Shown here: piece after piece, positions 38,410 through 50,422 of the stretch | Layout: each line of letters opens with the position of its first letter | Position numbering within the stretch: the first letter of the stretch is position 1 | Assembly: GCA_902524845.1 (NCBI GenBank) | Contig: CABZEW010000001.1 | Location: 108,273 to 172,272, forward strand | Reading direction: 5' to 3' | DNA length: 64,000 nucleotides | Origin: an uncultured Alphaproteobacteria bacterium | GTDB lineage: Bacteria; Pseudomonadota; Alphaproteobacteria; Rhodobacterales; Rhodobacteraceae | Position numbers and translations under genes: made by a program | Notes under the pieces: model-generated | The model's input: only the letters and a program-made list of their open reading frames with translations | Databases searched by the model: none | Told to the model about the DNA's origin: nothing

Positions 38410-40218
38410 TTAATAAACTCTTGCTTTAGGTTTAATCTTTGCCGTATCTATTCCACCCGCTTTGATATCACTAAGGGGTTTGGTTATGACGTCTCGATAG
38501 CTAAGGTTTACAAATCCGTTTTCAGATATCTTCGCTAGAGAGTGTACTCGCCATTTTTCATCATCCCTATCAGGGTGGTCTTCTTGTGCATGAGCTCCCC
38601 TACTTTCTTTACGAGCCTCAGCGGAGACGATCGTTGCTAAAGCATTTGGCATTAAATTCGTAAGTTCCAATGTCTCCATTAAATCCGTGTTCCATATCAT
38701 TGATTTGTCAGTAACATTTACGTAATCTATACCAGCAGCAATATCAGCCATTTTTTCACAGCCGTCCGACAGAGTCTTGTCTGACCTGAAGACCGCTGCG
38801 TCAGACTGCATCGTTTTTTGCATCTTCAACCTAAGCTCAGCTGTAGGAGTTTTCCCTTTGGAAAACCTAAGCCCATCTAGTCTGCCAATTGCCTGATCAA
38901 CCGAATTCTTATTTAAGGGCCTATTACTCTCGTTTTTATCTACAACTTCAGCAGCCTTAATTGCGGCTGCTCTTCCAAATACAACCAGGTCAATTAAGCT
39001 GTTTGATCCTAAGCGATTAGCTCCGTGGACGGAAGCACATCCCGCCTCACCAACAGCCATTAGTCCCGGAAATATTTTGTTTTGGTCTTTTTCATCAGGA
39101 CTTATTACCTCACCCCAATAATTTGTCGGAATACCTCCCATATTATAGTGCACTGTTGGTAAAACAGGTATAGGATCCTTATTCAAATCGACACCTGCAA
39201 AAACCTTGGCACTTTCGGATATCCCTGGAAGCCTCTCTGCTAGTGTATCAGGTGGAAGATGATTTAGGTGCAAGAAGATGTGATCTTTTTCAGATCCAAC
39301 CCCCCTACCATCTCTTATCTCCATTGTCATACATCTCGATACGACGTCCCTGCTAGCCAAGTCCTTGTAGGTTGGGGCATATCTCTCCATAAATCTCTCA
39401 CCATCGGAGTTAGTAAGGTAACCTCCTTCGCCTCTGGCCCCCTCTGTAATTAGACATCCAGCTCCATAAATCCCAGTCGGATGAAATTGTACGAATTCCA
39501 TGTCTTGAAGCGGTAATCCCTGCCTTGCCACCATACCATTACCATCTCCTGTGCAAGAATGTGCTGATGTTGCAGAAAAATAAGCTCTTCCATAACCCCC
39601 GGTTGCTAGTACGACCATTTTAGCATTGAATCTATGTAGTGTTCCATCATCCAAGTTCCACGCAAGAATACCCTGACAAACACCATCTTCTGTCATTATT
39701 AAATCGATGGCGAAATATTCTATGAAAAACTCGGCATCGTTCTTTAGTGATTGCCCGTAAAGAGTGTGCAGAATTGCGTGGCCAGTACGATCAGCAGCGG
39801 CACACGTTCTTTGCACGGGCGGACCTTCACCAAACTCCGTGGTATGTCCACCAAAAGGTCTTTGGTAAATCTTGCCTTCCTCAGTTCTGGAAAATGGCAC
39901 CCCATAATGCTCTAGTTCATAAACCGCTTTTGGTGCTTCCTTTGCGAGATATTCCATCGCATCGCTGTCCCCCAGCCAGTCTGAGCCCTTTACAGTATCG
40001 TACATATGCCAATGCCAATGGTCGGGCCCCATATTTGACAATGATGCAGCTATTCCCCCTTGAGCGGCGACCGTGTGGCTTCTCGTAGGAAAAAGCTTCG
40101 TAACACAGGCGGTTTTTAGACCTTGTTCTGCCATACCCAGCGTGGCTCTTAAACCGGCTCCGCCAGCCCCTACTACTACTACGTCATAAACGTGATCCGT
40201 GATCTCATATGAATTCAT
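38410..40218 (-). CDS. sdhA: Succinate dehydrogenase flavoprotein subunit
   Basis: Oxidises succinate to fumarate with covalently bound FAD. The 602-residue protein shows the dinucleotide loop [12 protein letters not shown], the FAD-linked His48 in [11 protein letters not shown], and [11 protein letters not shown] and the catalytic-arginine region ARGEGGYL. The start at 40218 overlaps the sdhD stop (ATGA) and matches relatives; the frame is open 20 codons further upstream, but that part lies within sdhD. C-terminal residues include the [14 protein letters not shown] segment. Confidence 0.97.
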   Translation of the reverse strand: MNSYEITDHVYDVVVVGAGGAGLRATLGMAEQGLKTACVTKLFPTRSHTVAAQGGIAASLSNMGPDHWHWHMYDTVKGSDWLGDSDAMEYLAKEAPKAVYELEHYGVPFSRTEEGKIYQRPFGGHTTEFGEGPPVQRTCAAADRTGHAILHTLYGQSLKNDAEFFIEYFAIDLIMTEDGVCQGILAWNLDDGTLHRFNAKMVVLATGGYGRAYFSATSAHSCTGDGNGMVARQGLPLQDMEFVQFHPTGIYGAGCLITEGARGEGGYLTNSDGERFMERYAPTYKDLASRDVVSRCMTMEIRDGRGVGSEKDHIFLHLNHLPPDTLAERLPGISESAKVFAGVDLNKDPIPVLPTVHYNMGGIPTNYWGEVISPDEKDQNKIFPGLMAVGEAGCASVHGANRLGSNSLIDLVVFGRAAAIKAAEVVDKNESNRPLNKNSVDQAIGRLDGLRFSKGKTPTAELRLKMQKTMQSDAAVFRSDKTLSDGCEKMADIAAGIDYVNVTDKSMIWNTDLMETLELTNLMPNALATIVSAEARKESRGAHAQEDHPDRDDEKWRVHSLAKISENGFVNLSYRDVITKPLSDIKAGGIDTAKIKPKARVY

Positions 40219-40544
40219 AAAACACCTACAAATACCAACTTTCCAATACTGATTATGCTCAAGACAAAAAGTGAGCAACAGAATACATTATTTAAATTAA
40301 TCCACAGCCTTGTATAAACATAGTCTTCAATAATAACTTGTAAACCCTGTTGAAGATGAAATATTGTCGCTGTAAGAAAGATCAACATCATGAAAGAATT
40401 AAAGGGTGTAGACAAGGAACTGGCAACTTGTTCAAACGGCATGCCGAAATTTTTACTGAAAAAGGCAACAAACCATATTGTAAATGGGATGAGTATTATG
40501 GAGCTGATCCTGGAATATTTCCAATGTTTAATCCCGGCCGACAT
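40215..40544 (-). CDS. sdhD: Succinate dehydrogenase membrane anchor subunit SdhD
   Basis: A 109-residue protein with three hydrophobic helices that holds SdhA-SdhB to the membrane and helps form the quinone and heme sites. The conserved second-helix pattern [15 protein letters not shown] supplies the likely heme ligand His63. The N-terminal part is short compared with many relatives. Its ATG follows immediately after the sdhC stop and its stop overlaps sdhA. Confidence 0.9.
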   Translation of the reverse strand: MSAGIKHWKYSRISSIILIPFTIWFVAFFSKNFGMPFEQVASSLSTPFNSFMMLIFLTATIFHLQQGLQVIIEDYVYTRLWINLNNVFCCSLFVLSIISIGKLVFVGVL

Positions 40545-40919
40545 TCAAATGACAAAAAATAAAAGTGTTAGAAAAGTAAGCAGAAATGAGCAAGCCACTG
40601 CTGCCCATCCGCTGATAGCAACAGACTTTAAATCGTACCCATAACCCATATCCCAATACAAATGGCGTAGTCCCGTACAAAAGTGATACCAAAGCGCCCA
40701 GAGTGAGGAAACTAGAACTATTGTAACGATAGAATTATCTAAAAAGTTGTTAAAACCTATAAAAGTAGATTTTCCCATAGCTATGGAGACAATCCAAAAA
40801 ACAACCAAAGTTGTTGAGACTGCAAGACCAGCTCCAGTAATACGATGAAAGATCGATAACACCGACGTGATCTGAGGCTTGTATACAGTCAAGTGAGGAG
40901 ATAAAGGCCTGTCATCCAT
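40545..40919 (-). CDS. sdhC: Succinate dehydrogenase cytochrome b556 subunit
   Basis: Membrane subunit of complex II with three helices. The 124-residue product carries RPLSPHLTVYKPQ, the quinone-site stretch SIFHRITG (22-29) and YHFCTGLRHLYWD with heme ligand His79. I start at the ATG at 40919: an AAGG ribosome binding site lies about 9 bases ahead of it, whereas the ATG three codons upstream would sit directly on that site. First gene of sdhCDAB, 70 bases after mch on the same strand. Confidence 0.92.
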   Translation of the reverse strand: MDDRPLSPHLTVYKPQITSVLSIFHRITGAGLAVSTTLVVFWIVSIAMGKSTFIGFNNFLDNSIVTIVLVSSLWALWYHFCTGLRHLYWDMGYGYDLKSVAISGWAAVACSFLLTFLTLLFFVI

Positions 40920-40948
40920 ATTTAGCATCCTTAAAGTTCTGTAGTTTC

Positions 40949-40976
40949 AATATATATCCAAAAAATTTTTCTGCAA
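40949..40976 (-). promoter_or_regulatory. Candidate promoter of sdhCDAB
   Basis: On the minus strand TTGCAG (40971-40976) is followed after 16 bases by TATATT (40949-40954), about 30 bases before the sdhC start. It closely resembles the element before dapA. It would let sdhCDAB be transcribed independently of the upstream mch-thioesterase pair. Confidence 0.42.
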
Positions 40977-40988
40977 GTAGAGTGCTTC

Positions 40989-42041
40989 TTACAGTCCTTT
41001 AGGAATTAATACCCAGTAATCAAAATCTAAAACTATAGATGGTAAATATTTCCCATCGCCACTCGCCACTATCATACTGTGGTTTTTATCTTTTGCACCC
41101 ACAGTTCTCAGTCTTAAAGCTGCTATGTTTCGAATATTTAAATCGATCTTATCCAAAACTTCTGACCAACAATATATGGTGTCATTTGCAAAAACTGGAT
41201 TGGCATGTGTACCACCATTTATTCCAATAATCATTTGGGCGTTCTCTAAGCCGTTGAAACTTAGTGCTCTAACCAATGATATTACGTGACCTCCATAAAC
41301 GAGTCTCTTTCTGTCCTCACGAGCATTGATATCAAAATGCACTTTAGAATTATTTTGCCATAGACGGGTTGCAAAAAGATGATCTGCTTCACATATCGTA
41401 TTGCCATCTATGTGATCAATCAGTTGACCTACTCGATAATCATTAAAGCTTTTTTTTGATCCTGCTGCATTTGTATCATATTTTGTAAAATCAAGCTTCT
41501 CAGGGATATTTAGCTCACTTCCATCTAACGAAGTTTTCAGATGGGGTAAATTCGAGGGAATGTCTTTTACCCCAAGGAATCTCTTCCTTACCATGACCCA
41601 TCTTTTGTATTCTAAAATGGTTTCTCCAGTTGAATTTTTTCCTCTTGTATTTACGTATACGATCCCTGTTTTCCCATTTGAGTTTTGCTTAAGACCGATT
41701 ATCTCCGACGTCACTGATATAGTTTCTCCAGCAAAAACGGTGTTAGAAAATTTACCCTCTGCATACCCAAGGTTAGCCACAGCATTAATTGATATATCTG
41801 GTACCGTTTTGCCAAAGACCGTGTGAAAAACGATTAAATCATCGAGTGGTCTATCTTTTAATCCGCAATTTTTTGCAAATTCTTTCGAGGATTGAAGAGC
41901 AAATCTGGTTGGATATAATGAAATGTAAAGAGACGCATCTGCCTCAGTCAGTGTCCTTGGTGTAGCATGCGCAATGAGATCTCCCACAGCATAATCTTCA
42001 AAAAAACGACCTGAATTAGTATCGCTATTATTCAAATTCAA
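40989..42041 (-). CDS. mch: Mesaconyl-CoA hydratase (beta-methylmalyl-CoA dehydratase)
   Basis: Ethylmalonyl-CoA pathway enzyme hydrating mesaconyl-C1-CoA to beta-methylmalyl-CoA. The 350-residue protein has two MaoC-like hot-dog domains. Domain one contains RFFEDYAVGDLIAHATPRTLTEADA and domain two has YRVGQLIDHIDGNTICEADH, where the ExxH-type residues act on substrate; FANDTIYCWSEV lies near the C-terminus. Its start overlaps the stop of the thioesterase/lyase gene by ATGA. Confidence 0.94.
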   Translation of the reverse strand: MNLNNSDTNSGRFFEDYAVGDLIAHATPRTLTEADASLYISLYPTRFALQSSKEFAKNCGLKDRPLDDLIVFHTVFGKTVPDISINAVANLGYAEGKFSNTVFAGETISVTSEIIGLKQNSNGKTGIVYVNTRGKNSTGETILEYKRWVMVRKRFLGVKDIPSNLPHLKTSLDGSELNIPEKLDFTKYDTNAAGSKKSFNDYRVGQLIDHIDGNTICEADHLFATRLWQNNSKVHFDINAREDRKRLVYGGHVISLVRALSFNGLENAQMIIGINGGTHANPVFANDTIYCWSEVLDKIDLNIRNIAALRLRTVGAKDKNHSMIVASGDGKYLPSIVLDFDYWVLIPKGL

Positions 42042-42913
42042 CTCATACTCTCGATCATTTTCATTTTATTGATTAACGAAAGTGACTGCTTTACGTGTAA
42101 TTCTTCAACTAGAACACCGTCAAGAGTTGTTACGCCGCTTTTTTCCTCTTTTGCTTTTTCGTAGGCCTCTATTATTCTATTAGCAATTTCAATTTCTCTT
42201 TCTGTAGGAGCAAAGACAGTATTAGTTGTGTCTATTTGGTTTGGATGGATTAGCGTTTTACCATCATATCCCATATTTTTGCCTTCTCTCGCTTCAGCTA
42301 GCAAACCCTCTTGATCGATTATACTGTTAAAAACGCCGTCCAGTGTTGTGACGTTATAAGCTTTTGCTGTCAATAAGATAGAGCCTAGCGCATAGGAAAG
42401 CCCCACTCGGGCTTCTTGTTTAGGAAGAACGAGCTCTTTTGCGAGATCATTAGTTCCGACCACTATCCCACTGATATTTGAAAATTCTTCCAAGATCTTA
42501 CCTAAGTTCAATATGCATTTTGGGGTTTCAGCCATAATCCAAATTTCGGGATTCTTTTTAAAATTTAACTCTCCAAGTCTCTTTTGGATCAATAACATAT
42601 CAGATACCTCTGAGACCTTTGGAAAGAGAATACCATCGGTCTCGCTATTTTGGAGACATTCCAAATCTGTCTCTGCCCAGACTGTATCCATAGCATTTAC
42701 TCTAGTAAGAATTTTTTTTCTCTTATAGTCTGCTTTTTCGTTTGATAATACTTTTAGAATGAGCTCTCTAGCTCTTTCCTTATTCTCTGGTGATACAGCA
42801 TCCTCCATATCGAATATGAAAAGATCTGCTGAAAGAGATTTGGCCTTTTTAAGGGCTCTCTCGTTTGACCCTGGCATATATAGCGCAGATCTATGTGGAT
42901 AAAACTCTGACAT
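42038..42913 (-). CDS. mcl2: CitE-like (3S)-malyl-CoA thioesterase (Mcl2 type)
   Basis: A 291-residue member of the malyl-CoA lyase/citrate lyase beta superfamily. It opens with RSALYMPGSNERALKKAKSL and FDMEDAVSPENKERAR, has MAETPKC and VVGTNDLAKELVLP, and ends with GYDGKTLIHPNQI and FAPTEREIEIA. These match the Rhodobacter sphaeroides (3S)-malyl-CoA thioesterase (Mcl2) pattern better than the malyl-CoA lyase Mcl1, and Mcl2 occupies this same place beside mch in that organism. The product would release malate from malyl-CoA. A lyase activity cannot be excluded. Confidence 0.75.
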   Translation of the reverse strand: MSEFYPHRSALYMPGSNERALKKAKSLSADLFIFDMEDAVSPENKERARELILKVLSNEKADYKRKKILTRVNAMDTVWAETDLECLQNSETDGILFPKVSEVSDMLLIQKRLGELNFKKNPEIWIMAETPKCILNLGKILEEFSNISGIVVGTNDLAKELVLPKQEARVGLSYALGSILLTAKAYNVTTLDGVFNSIIDQEGLLAEAREGKNMGYDGKTLIHPNQIDTTNTVFAPTEREIEIANRIIEAYEKAKEEKSGVTTLDGVLVEELHVKQSLSLINKMKMIESMS

Positions 42914-43030
42914 GACTTTCGACCTTCTGACCTATTTCAATAAATATTCTCATTTATTCCAATATAAAGTTTGAAATTCTTAAAAATATATTTTACTTTC
43001 TGACTTAAGTTTTATCTACAAAAAATTCAA

Positions 43031-43036
43031 TATAAT
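43031..43036 (+). promoter_or_regulatory. Possible -10 element of the mdh-suc operon
   Basis: A perfect TATAAT lies 49 bases before the mdh ATG in a 172-base divergent spacer. No good -35 is found at the usual distance, so the call is tentative. Confidence 0.3.
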
Positions 43037-43070
43037 TTCCAACAGAACAGAGATTCTATTTAAGGACTGA

Positions 43071-44060
<990 letters not shown>

Positions 44061-44075
44061 TTACAGAGGGGGAAC

Positions 44076-45278
44076 ATGAATATACATGAATTTCAGGGAA
44101 AATCACTGTTAAGTCAATTTGGTATTCCAGTCCAACCAGGAGTAGTCTTAGATTTAAACAGTAATTTATCTTCTCTCGAAACACTCTCGGAACAATCAGT
44201 TCAAGAACCCATCTTTGCCGTAAAAGCACAGATCCATGCTGGCGGCCGAGGTAAGGGAAAATTCAAAGAAGGGGATACCGGAAATGGTGGAGGTGTAAGA
44301 ATATTAAAAAATGCAAGTGACGCTCTTGAACAAGCGCGTAAAATGTTAGGTAAAACGCTTGTTACGAAACAGACAGGGGATACTGGTAAGATCGTCAACA
44401 AAGTCTACATCGAACTGGGGTGTAGCATAGTCAAGGAATTTTATTTGGCTCTTTTGGTTGATAGGTCTTCCAGTTCTGTGTCTTTCGTATGCTCTAAAAA
44501 AGGTGGCATGGACATTGAAAAGGTGGCAGCAGAAAATCCAGCAGACATTGTGACAATTATTGTTGATCCCGCAGAGGGTTTTTCTGACCACCATGGAAGG
44601 AAAATAGCTATCGCCTTGAGCTTAAAGGATGCTGCTTTTAAGCAATGTGTTAACATGACACAAAACCTCTATAATCTTTTTATCGAGAAGAATTGTGATA
44701 TGATTGAAATTAACCCGTTAATCATGACCGAAGATAGTTCCTTAATTTGTCTCGATTGTAAGATGAGCTTCGATAGTAATGCTCTTTTTAAAAACAAAGA
44801 TTTGGAAGCTTTGAGGGACATTACTGAGGAAGACCCGAAAGAGTTGGAAGCGTCTAAGTTCGATCTCAATTATATATCACTAGATGGAGAGATTGGGTGC
44901 ATGGTTAATGGAGCCGGATTAGCTATGGCAACGATGGATATAATTAAACTTAATGGTTCTGAGCCAGCGAACTTTCTGGATGTCGGTGGAGGAGCGACGA
45001 AGGAAAAGGTTACAGAAGCTTTTAAAATAATCACATCAGACAAGAATGTAAAAGGAATATTGGTTAACATTTTTGGTGGAATAATGCGTTGCGATGTGAT
45101 TGCTGAAGGAGTGGTTCAAGCCACTAAAGAGGTAGGGTTAAAAGTTCCCTTGGTCGTAAGGCTCGAAGGAACTAATGTCAAGGAAGGAAAAGAGATTTTA
45201 GAGCAAAGTGGCTTAAACGTGATTACTGCAAATAATTTAAATGATGCTGCGGCCAAAATAGTTTCTCAGATAAAGTAA
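44076..45278 (+). CDS. sucC: Succinyl-CoA synthetase beta subunit
   Basis: ATP-grasp subunit of the ADP- or GDP-forming ligase that makes ATP from succinyl-CoA. The 400-residue product opens with [19 protein letters not shown] and includes [38 protein letters not shown] and [15 protein letters not shown]. Length is slightly above that of E. coli SucC (388). It has a strong GAGGGGG ribosome binding site and follows mdh by 15 bases. Confidence 0.97.
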   Translation: MNIHEFQGKSLLSQFGIPVQPGVVLDLNSNLSSLETLSEQSVQEPIFAVKAQIHAGGRGKGKFKEGDTGNGGGVRILKNASDALEQARKMLGKTLVTKQTGDTGKIVNKVYIELGCSIVKEFYLALLVDRSSSSVSFVCSKKGGMDIEKVAAENPADIVTIIVDPAEGFSDHHGRKIAIALSLKDAAFKQCVNMTQNLYNLFIEKNCDMIEINPLIMTEDSSLICLDCKMSFDSNALFKNKDLEALRDITEEDPKELEASKFDLNYISLDGEIGCMVNGAGLAMATMDIIKLNGSEPANFLDVGGGATKEKVTEAFKIITSDKNVKGILVNIFGGIMRCDVIAEGVVQATKEVGLKVPLVVRLEGTNVKEGKEILEQSGLNVITANNLNDAAAKIVSQIK

Positions 45279-45285
45279 GCTAAAT

Positions 45286-46173
45286 ATGAGCATTTATATA
45301 AATTCGGCTACCAAAGTTATTTGTCAAGGTCTTACAGGAAGTCAAGGTTCCTTCCACACAGAGCAGGCCATAAAATACGGAACAAAAATGGTAGGGGGTG
45401 TTACTCCAGGAAAAGGAAATGGAACGCACCTAGACCTCCCCATTTTTGATTCGGTAGAGGAAGCAAAGATAGCTACTGGAGCAAATGCAAGCGCCATCTA
45501 TGTGCCACCCCCATTTGCCGCTGACGCAATATTAGAAGCGGTCGATGCGAAGATTGATCTGATTGTTTGCATAACGGAAGGTATACCTATTTTGGACATG
45601 ATGAGAGTAAAAGCAGTTTTGTCACGATCAAAATCCATTCTAATAGGACCAAATTGCCCAGGCGTAATAACACCTGAGCAATGCAAGATTGGTATAATGC
45701 CGGGCCATATTCATACAAAGGGAACGGTAGGTGTTGTCTCAAGGTCTGGAACTCTAACTTATGAAGCCGTTGATCAAACGACAAAAATTGGACTGGGTCA
45801 ATCATCCTGTGTTGGTATTGGAGGTGACCCTATTAAAGGAACAGAATTCATCGATGTAATTGATAAGTTTTTAAGCGATGATGAAACACAGTCTGTAATA
45901 ATGATTGGAGAGATCGGTGGCAGCGCTGAGGAAGAAACTTGTGAATATTTAATCAGCGAGCGCAAAAAGGGAAGATCAAAACCAATTGCAGGTTTCATTG
46001 CTGGAAGAACAGCTCCTAAGGGAAGAAGGATGGGGCATGCTGGAGCTATAGTAGCGGGAGGCATGGGTGCCGCTGAAGATAAAATAGAGGCAATGAAAAA
46101 GGCTGGGGTTGTCGTTTCGGATAGTCCAGCCACTTTAGGAGAAGCGGTACAAGAAGCAATTCAGAAAAATTAG
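45286..46173 (+). CDS. sucD: Succinyl-CoA synthetase alpha subunit
   Basis: CoA-binding and phosphorylated subunit. The 295-residue protein has [17 protein letters not shown], the [10 protein letters not shown] stretch, [19 protein letters not shown] and the phospho-histidine His251 in [10 protein letters not shown]. It begins 7 bases after sucC. Confidence 0.97.
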   Translation: MSIYINSATKVICQGLTGSQGSFHTEQAIKYGTKMVGGVTPGKGNGTHLDLPIFDSVEEAKIATGANASAIYVPPPFAADAILEAVDAKIDLIVCITEGIPILDMMRVKAVLSRSKSILIGPNCPGVITPEQCKIGIMPGHIHTKGTVGVVSRSGTLTYEAVDQTTKIGLGQSSCVGIGGDPIKGTEFIDVIDKFLSDDETQSVIMIGEIGGSAEEETCEYLISERKKGRSKPIAGFIAGRTAPKGRRMGHAGAIVAGGMGAAEDKIEAMKKAGVVVSDSPATLGEAVQEAIQKN

Positions 46174-46239
46174 CCAAAAATACTAGAAAATGCCTATGAG
46201 TATTATAATATTGGTAACTAAATAAAGTAGTAGATAACC

Positions 46240-49215
46240 ATGAATAAAATGGATCCTAAAAACTCTAAAAAACCGGACGACATCCTCAGTGGGGGAAACT
46301 CTACGTATCTTGAGTACTTACAAAATATGTACCTTAAAGATCCGAAATCAGTAGATCAATCATGGTCATCTTTTTTTCAGGCAAACGATTTTTCAGCTGA
46401 AAAAGCATCGTGGTCCAGAGGCGATTGGTCTGTCGATCAGAAACAAGGTTTCGGGATCCAGGATAATAGCTATTGGAGTTCACAATCTCCAGAGGCATTA
46501 GAAGAAAAAATTTTAGCCTATTCTGAGAAATCTAATTCCTTTTCAAGTACAGATAACTTGAAAGAAAAAGTGTTGGATAGTTTGAGGGCTCTCATGATTA
46601 TTAGAGCGTTCAGAATAAGGGGGCATTTGAAAGCAAAGCTAGATCCTCTTGAAATCAATAGCCTGTCATATCATCCAGAAATGGATCCAAAAAACTATGG
46701 TTTTTCTGAAGAAGATATGGAGAGAGAAATATACATTGATAATGTCTTGGGATTGGAAGCTGCTTCAATGAGTGAGATTATGTCTCTACTTGAAAGAACC
46801 TACTGTGGAGCCTTCGCCCTTCAGTATATGCATATTTCGAACCCGGAACAGTCAGCTTGGCTAAAAGAACGTATTGAAGGACTTGGTAAAGAAATACAAT
46901 TCACCGAAGAGGGTCGAAAAGCTATATTAAATAAGCTTATAGAAGCTGAAGGCTTTGAAAGGTTCCTTCATGTTAAGTATACGGGAACGAAAAGGTTTGG
47001 CTTGGATGGAGGAGAATCGCTGATCCCTGCCATGGAACAAATAATAAAGAGGGGAGGAAATTTAGGAGTTCAAGAAATTGTTATTGGTATGCCTCACAGA
47101 GGTAGATTATCAATACTAGCAAATGTGATGAGCAAACCTTTTAAAGCGATTTTTAATGAATTCCAAGGTGGAAGCTATAAACCCGAAGATGTTGATGGCT
47201 CTGGCGATGTAAAATATCATTTGGGTGCTTCATCTGACAGGGAGTTTGATGGAAACAAAGTTCACTTATCTTTAACGGCAAACCCTTCACACCTAGAGGC
47301 AGTAAACCCTGTCGTATTAGGAAAAGTCAGGGCAAAGCAAGAGCAACTCAACGATAACGAAAGAGAAAAAGTTCTACCTGTTTTGCTTCATGGCGACGCA
47401 GCTTTTGCAGGCCAAGGTATAGTTGCTGAATGCTTTGGCCTATCGGGTCTGAAAGGGCATCGCACCGGCGGTACTATCCATATCGTTGTAAATAATCAAA
47501 TCGGTTTCACAACTGCACCACTCTATTCAAGGTCATCACCCTACCCAACAGACATTGCACTGATGGTAGAAGCGCCCATTTTTCATGTTAATGGTGACGA
47601 TCCGGAAGCGGTAGTTCACGCAGCAAAAGTTGCCACAGAATTTAGACAAAAATTTAAGAAAGACGTTGTGATTGATATTTTCTGCTACCGACGTTTTGGG
47701 CACAATGAAGGTGATGAACCTATGTTTACTCAACCTATCATGTACAAAAAAATTAAAACTCATCCGACCACACTGGAGTTGTATTCCAGAAAATTAGAGG
47801 CAGATGGAATACTAACAGGTGGTGAGTTAAACAACCTTAAATCTGACTTTCAACGCTTTCTAAATGACGAGTTCGAAGCAGGAAAAAACTACAAACCGAA
47901 TAAAGCTGATTGGCTTGATGGAAAATGGTCTGGGCTTACCAAGCGACCAGACAGTTACGAAAGGGGCAAAACCTCAATAAAGAGGGATGTGTTTAAAAAA
48001 GTATCGAAGGTACTGACAACCATTCCAAACAATTTTAATGTGCACAAAACAGTGTCAAGAATGATTGAAAATAAAAAGTATACTTTGAACAGAGGAGAGG
48101 GTATTGACTGGGCAACAGCTGAAGGGCTCGCATTTGGTTCTTTATTGAGTGAGGGCTTTTCGATTCGGCTATCTGGTCAAGATTCAAAAAGAGGAACTTT
48201 TTCTCATAGGCATTCAGCAATAATAGATCAAGAGACTGAGCAACGCTTCTATCCACTTTACAATATAACTCAAAATTCTGTTGAGTTTGGTGTTTCAAAA
48301 ATAGGTGGCAAGTTGGATATTGATCAAAAAACCCAATTTGAGGTAATTGACTCCATGTTATCTGAGTACGCAGTATTGGGTTATGAGTATGGGTACTCTC
48401 TTGCAGAACCGAATTGCTTAACTCTATGGGAAGCTCAGTTTGGGGATTTTGTGAATGGGGCACAGATTATGATCGATCAATTTATATCGTCAGGAGAAAA
48501 AAAATGGTTGCGAATGTCTGGGCTTGTAATGCTACTTCCTCACGGTTATGAGGGACAGGGGCCAGAGCACTCTTCTGCTAGATTAGAGAGATTTCTTCAG
48601 GCATGTGCTGAGGAAAATTGGATAGTGGCTAATGTTTCGACTCCGGCGAACTATTTCCATATATTAAGACGACAAATGCTAAGGCATTTTCGAAAACCAC
48701 TTGTCATAATGACCCCAAAGTCACTTTTAAGAAATAAACTAGCTGTAAGTTCAGTGAAAGATTTCACAAATGGCTCGAGTTTCCATAGAATACTCATTGA
48801 TGATGCAGAAACGTCGAGTAAATTTAAGCTTGTTGAAGACAGTAAAATTAAAAAAGTAGTTATATGCTCAGGAAAAATTTACTACGAATTATTTACGGAA
48901 AGAAACAAAAGAAAACTTAAAGAAGTGTATCTACTCAGAGTTGAACAGTTGTATCCTTTTCCATCACAATCAATGATCAAGGAGCTGTCGCGTTTCAAAA
49001 ACGCAAAAATAACTTGGTGTCAAGAAGAGCCACGAAATCAGGGAGGATGGTTTTTCGTAGAACCAATACTAGAGATGATTTTAAGTCATATAAGCCATAG
49101 CTTTGGCAGGGCTAATTATGCTGGGCGACAGTCCGCTGCCTCGCCAGCGACCGGTTTAGCTAAGCAGCACATTGAGCAGCAGGGAAAACTAATTGATCAA
49201 GCTTTAGAAGTTTAA
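46240..49215 (+). CDS. sucA: 2-oxoglutarate dehydrogenase E1 component
   Basis: Thiamine-diphosphate enzyme decarboxylating 2-oxoglutarate and succinylating the lipoyl group of SucB. The 991-residue protein has the N-terminal GNSTYLEYLQNMYLKDPKSVDQSWSSFF region that binds E2 and E3, the IGMPHRGRLS motif, the ThDP-magnesium motif GDAAFAGQG...NNQIGFTT, and the C-terminal EEPRNQGGWFFV. Length is typical. A 66-base spacer after sucD holds a TATAAT at 46204-46209 without an obvious -35, so an internal promoter is possible. Confidence 0.97.
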   Translation: MNKMDPKNSKKPDDILSGGNSTYLEYLQNMYLKDPKSVDQSWSSFFQANDFSAEKASWSRGDWSVDQKQGFGIQDNSYWSSQSPEALEEKILAYSEKSNSFSSTDNLKEKVLDSLRALMIIRAFRIRGHLKAKLDPLEINSLSYHPEMDPKNYGFSEEDMEREIYIDNVLGLEAASMSEIMSLLERTYCGAFALQYMHISNPEQSAWLKERIEGLGKEIQFTEEGRKAILNKLIEAEGFERFLHVKYTGTKRFGLDGGESLIPAMEQIIKRGGNLGVQEIVIGMPHRGRLSILANVMSKPFKAIFNEFQGGSYKPEDVDGSGDVKYHLGASSDREFDGNKVHLSLTANPSHLEAVNPVVLGKVRAKQEQLNDNEREKVLPVLLHGDAAFAGQGIVAECFGLSGLKGHRTGGTIHIVVNNQIGFTTAPLYSRSSPYPTDIALMVEAPIFHVNGDDPEAVVHAAKVATEFRQKFKKDVVIDIFCYRRFGHNEGDEPMFTQPIMYKKIKTHPTTLELYSRKLEADGILTGGELNNLKSDFQRFLNDEFEAGKNYKPNKADWLDGKWSGLTKRPDSYERGKTSIKRDVFKKVSKVLTTIPNNFNVHKTVSRMIENKKYTLNRGEGIDWATAEGLAFGSLLSEGFSIRLSGQDSKRGTFSHRHSAIIDQETEQRFYPLYNITQNSVEFGVSKIGGKLDIDQKTQFEVIDSMLSEYAVLGYEYGYSLAEPNCLTLWEAQFGDFVNGAQIMIDQFISSGEKKWLRMSGLVMLLPHGYEGQGPEHSSARLERFLQACAEENWIVANVSTPANYFHILRRQMLRHFRKPLVIMTPKSLLRNKLAVSSVKDFTNGSSFHRILIDDAETSSKFKLVEDSKIKKVVICSGKIYYELFTERNKRKLKEVYLLRVEQLYPFPSQSMIKELSRFKNAKITWCQEEPRNQGGWFFVEPILEMILSHISHSFGRANYAGRQSAASPATGLAKQHIEQQGKLIDQALEV

Positions 49216-49236
49216 GACATTATTTAGGGGGTTATA

Positions 49237-50400
49237 ATGATAGAGTTGAAAGTTCCTACATTAGGAGAGAGTGTAACCGAGGCTACCGTTGGGACTTGGT
49301 TCAAGAAGGTAGGGGACCAGATTGCAGTTGATGAAATGATATGTGAGCTCGAAACAGATAAAGTCACTATCGAGGTTCCAAGCAGTGTAAGTGGTGTTGT
49401 CTCAAAAATTATAGCCAAGGAAGGCGAGACAGTAGAGTTAGACGGAATACTAGCTTTATTAGAGGAAGGCGGAGCGGCAGCAGAAAAGAATAAAATGTCA
49501 GATGTCAAAGCTGCCGAAAAAATAATTCCTGAAAAACCAAAAAACTATAAAAACGCCCCTTCTGCAGAAAAGATAATGAAAGAAAAGAATATTGATCCTA
49601 ATTCCTTGAAGGGAACTGGCAGAGAGGGTCGGATCATGAAGGAAGATGTCATGCGCTTGCCAAGCAATCGAGCTATACAGACAGGTGACGTAGGTTCACC
49701 AAAATTGGAAGAAAAAGTAAAAATGACGAGACTGAGACAAACAATAGCCCGAAGGCTTAAAGAATCTCAGAACACCGCAGCAATGCTAACAACGTATAAT
49801 GAAGCCGATATGACTGCCATTTTAAATTTAAGAAGTGAGTTCAAAGATCAATTTTTCTCAAGACACGGAGTAAAGCTTGGGTTTATGTCATTTTTTGTAA
49901 AAGCTTGTTGTAAGTCTCTAGAAGAAGTGCCTGAGGTGAATGCCCAGATAAATGAAGACTATATAGTTTTCAAGCACTACGTCAATATGGGCGTTGCAGT
50001 AGGTACAGATAATGGTTTAGTCGTGCCCGTTTTGAAAAAAGCCAATATAATGAGCTTCTCTGAGATAGAAAAAGAAATTAATAGAATGGGCTTACTAGCA
50101 AGAGACGGTAAGCTATCTATCGCCGACATGACTGGTGGAACTTTTACCATATCTAACGGAGGCATATATGGATCTCTAATGTCGTCTCCGATTCTAAATT
50201 CGCCTGAGTCAGGCATACTTGGGATGCATAAAATTCAAGAGAGACCAGTGGCTATCGATGGAAAAATAGAAATACGACCCATGATGTATCTTGCATTGAG
50301 TTATGACCATCGCATTGTGGATGGAAGGGGCGCCGTTACATTTTTGGTGAGGGTTAAAGAAAACTTGGAGGATCCTCGTCGATTATTGATTGATCTATAA
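49237..50400 (+). CDS. sucB: 2-oxoglutarate dehydrogenase E2 component (dihydrolipoyl succinyltransferase)
   Basis: Core of the complex. The 387-residue protein has one lipoyl domain (1-78, lipoyl-lysine Lys42 in [10 protein letters not shown]), a short linker, an E1/E3-binding domain (about 100-135, [20 protein letters not shown]), and a catalytic domain (about 155-387) with His358 and Asp362 in [10 protein letters not shown]. It is a little shorter than E. coli SucB (405), mostly in the linkers. An AGGGGG ribosome binding site precedes the ATG. Confidence 0.97.
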   Translation: MIELKVPTLGESVTEATVGTWFKKVGDQIAVDEMICELETDKVTIEVPSSVSGVVSKIIAKEGETVELDGILALLEEGGAAAEKNKMSDVKAAEKIIPEKPKNYKNAPSAEKIMKEKNIDPNSLKGTGREGRIMKEDVMRLPSNRAIQTGDVGSPKLEEKVKMTRLRQTIARRLKESQNTAAMLTTYNEADMTAILNLRSEFKDQFFSRHGVKLGFMSFFVKACCKSLEEVPEVNAQINEDYIVFKHYVNMGVAVGTDNGLVVPVLKKANIMSFSEIEKEINRMGLLARDGKLSIADMTGGTFTISNGGIYGSLMSSPILNSPESGILGMHKIQERPVAIDGKIEIRPMMYLALSYDHRIVDGRGAVTFLVRVKENLEDPRRLLIDL

Positions 50401-50422
50401 ATTTATAAAATAAGGATTTCAT

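Noticed and set aside
40219..40278. A 20-residue N-terminal extension of SdhA
   Set aside because: It is encoded within sdhD, is not conserved, and the ATGA overlap at 40215-40218 gives the standard start.
46204..46209. TATAAT before sucA as a firm promoter
   Set aside because: No acceptable -35 at 15-19 bases; kept only as a remark under sucA.
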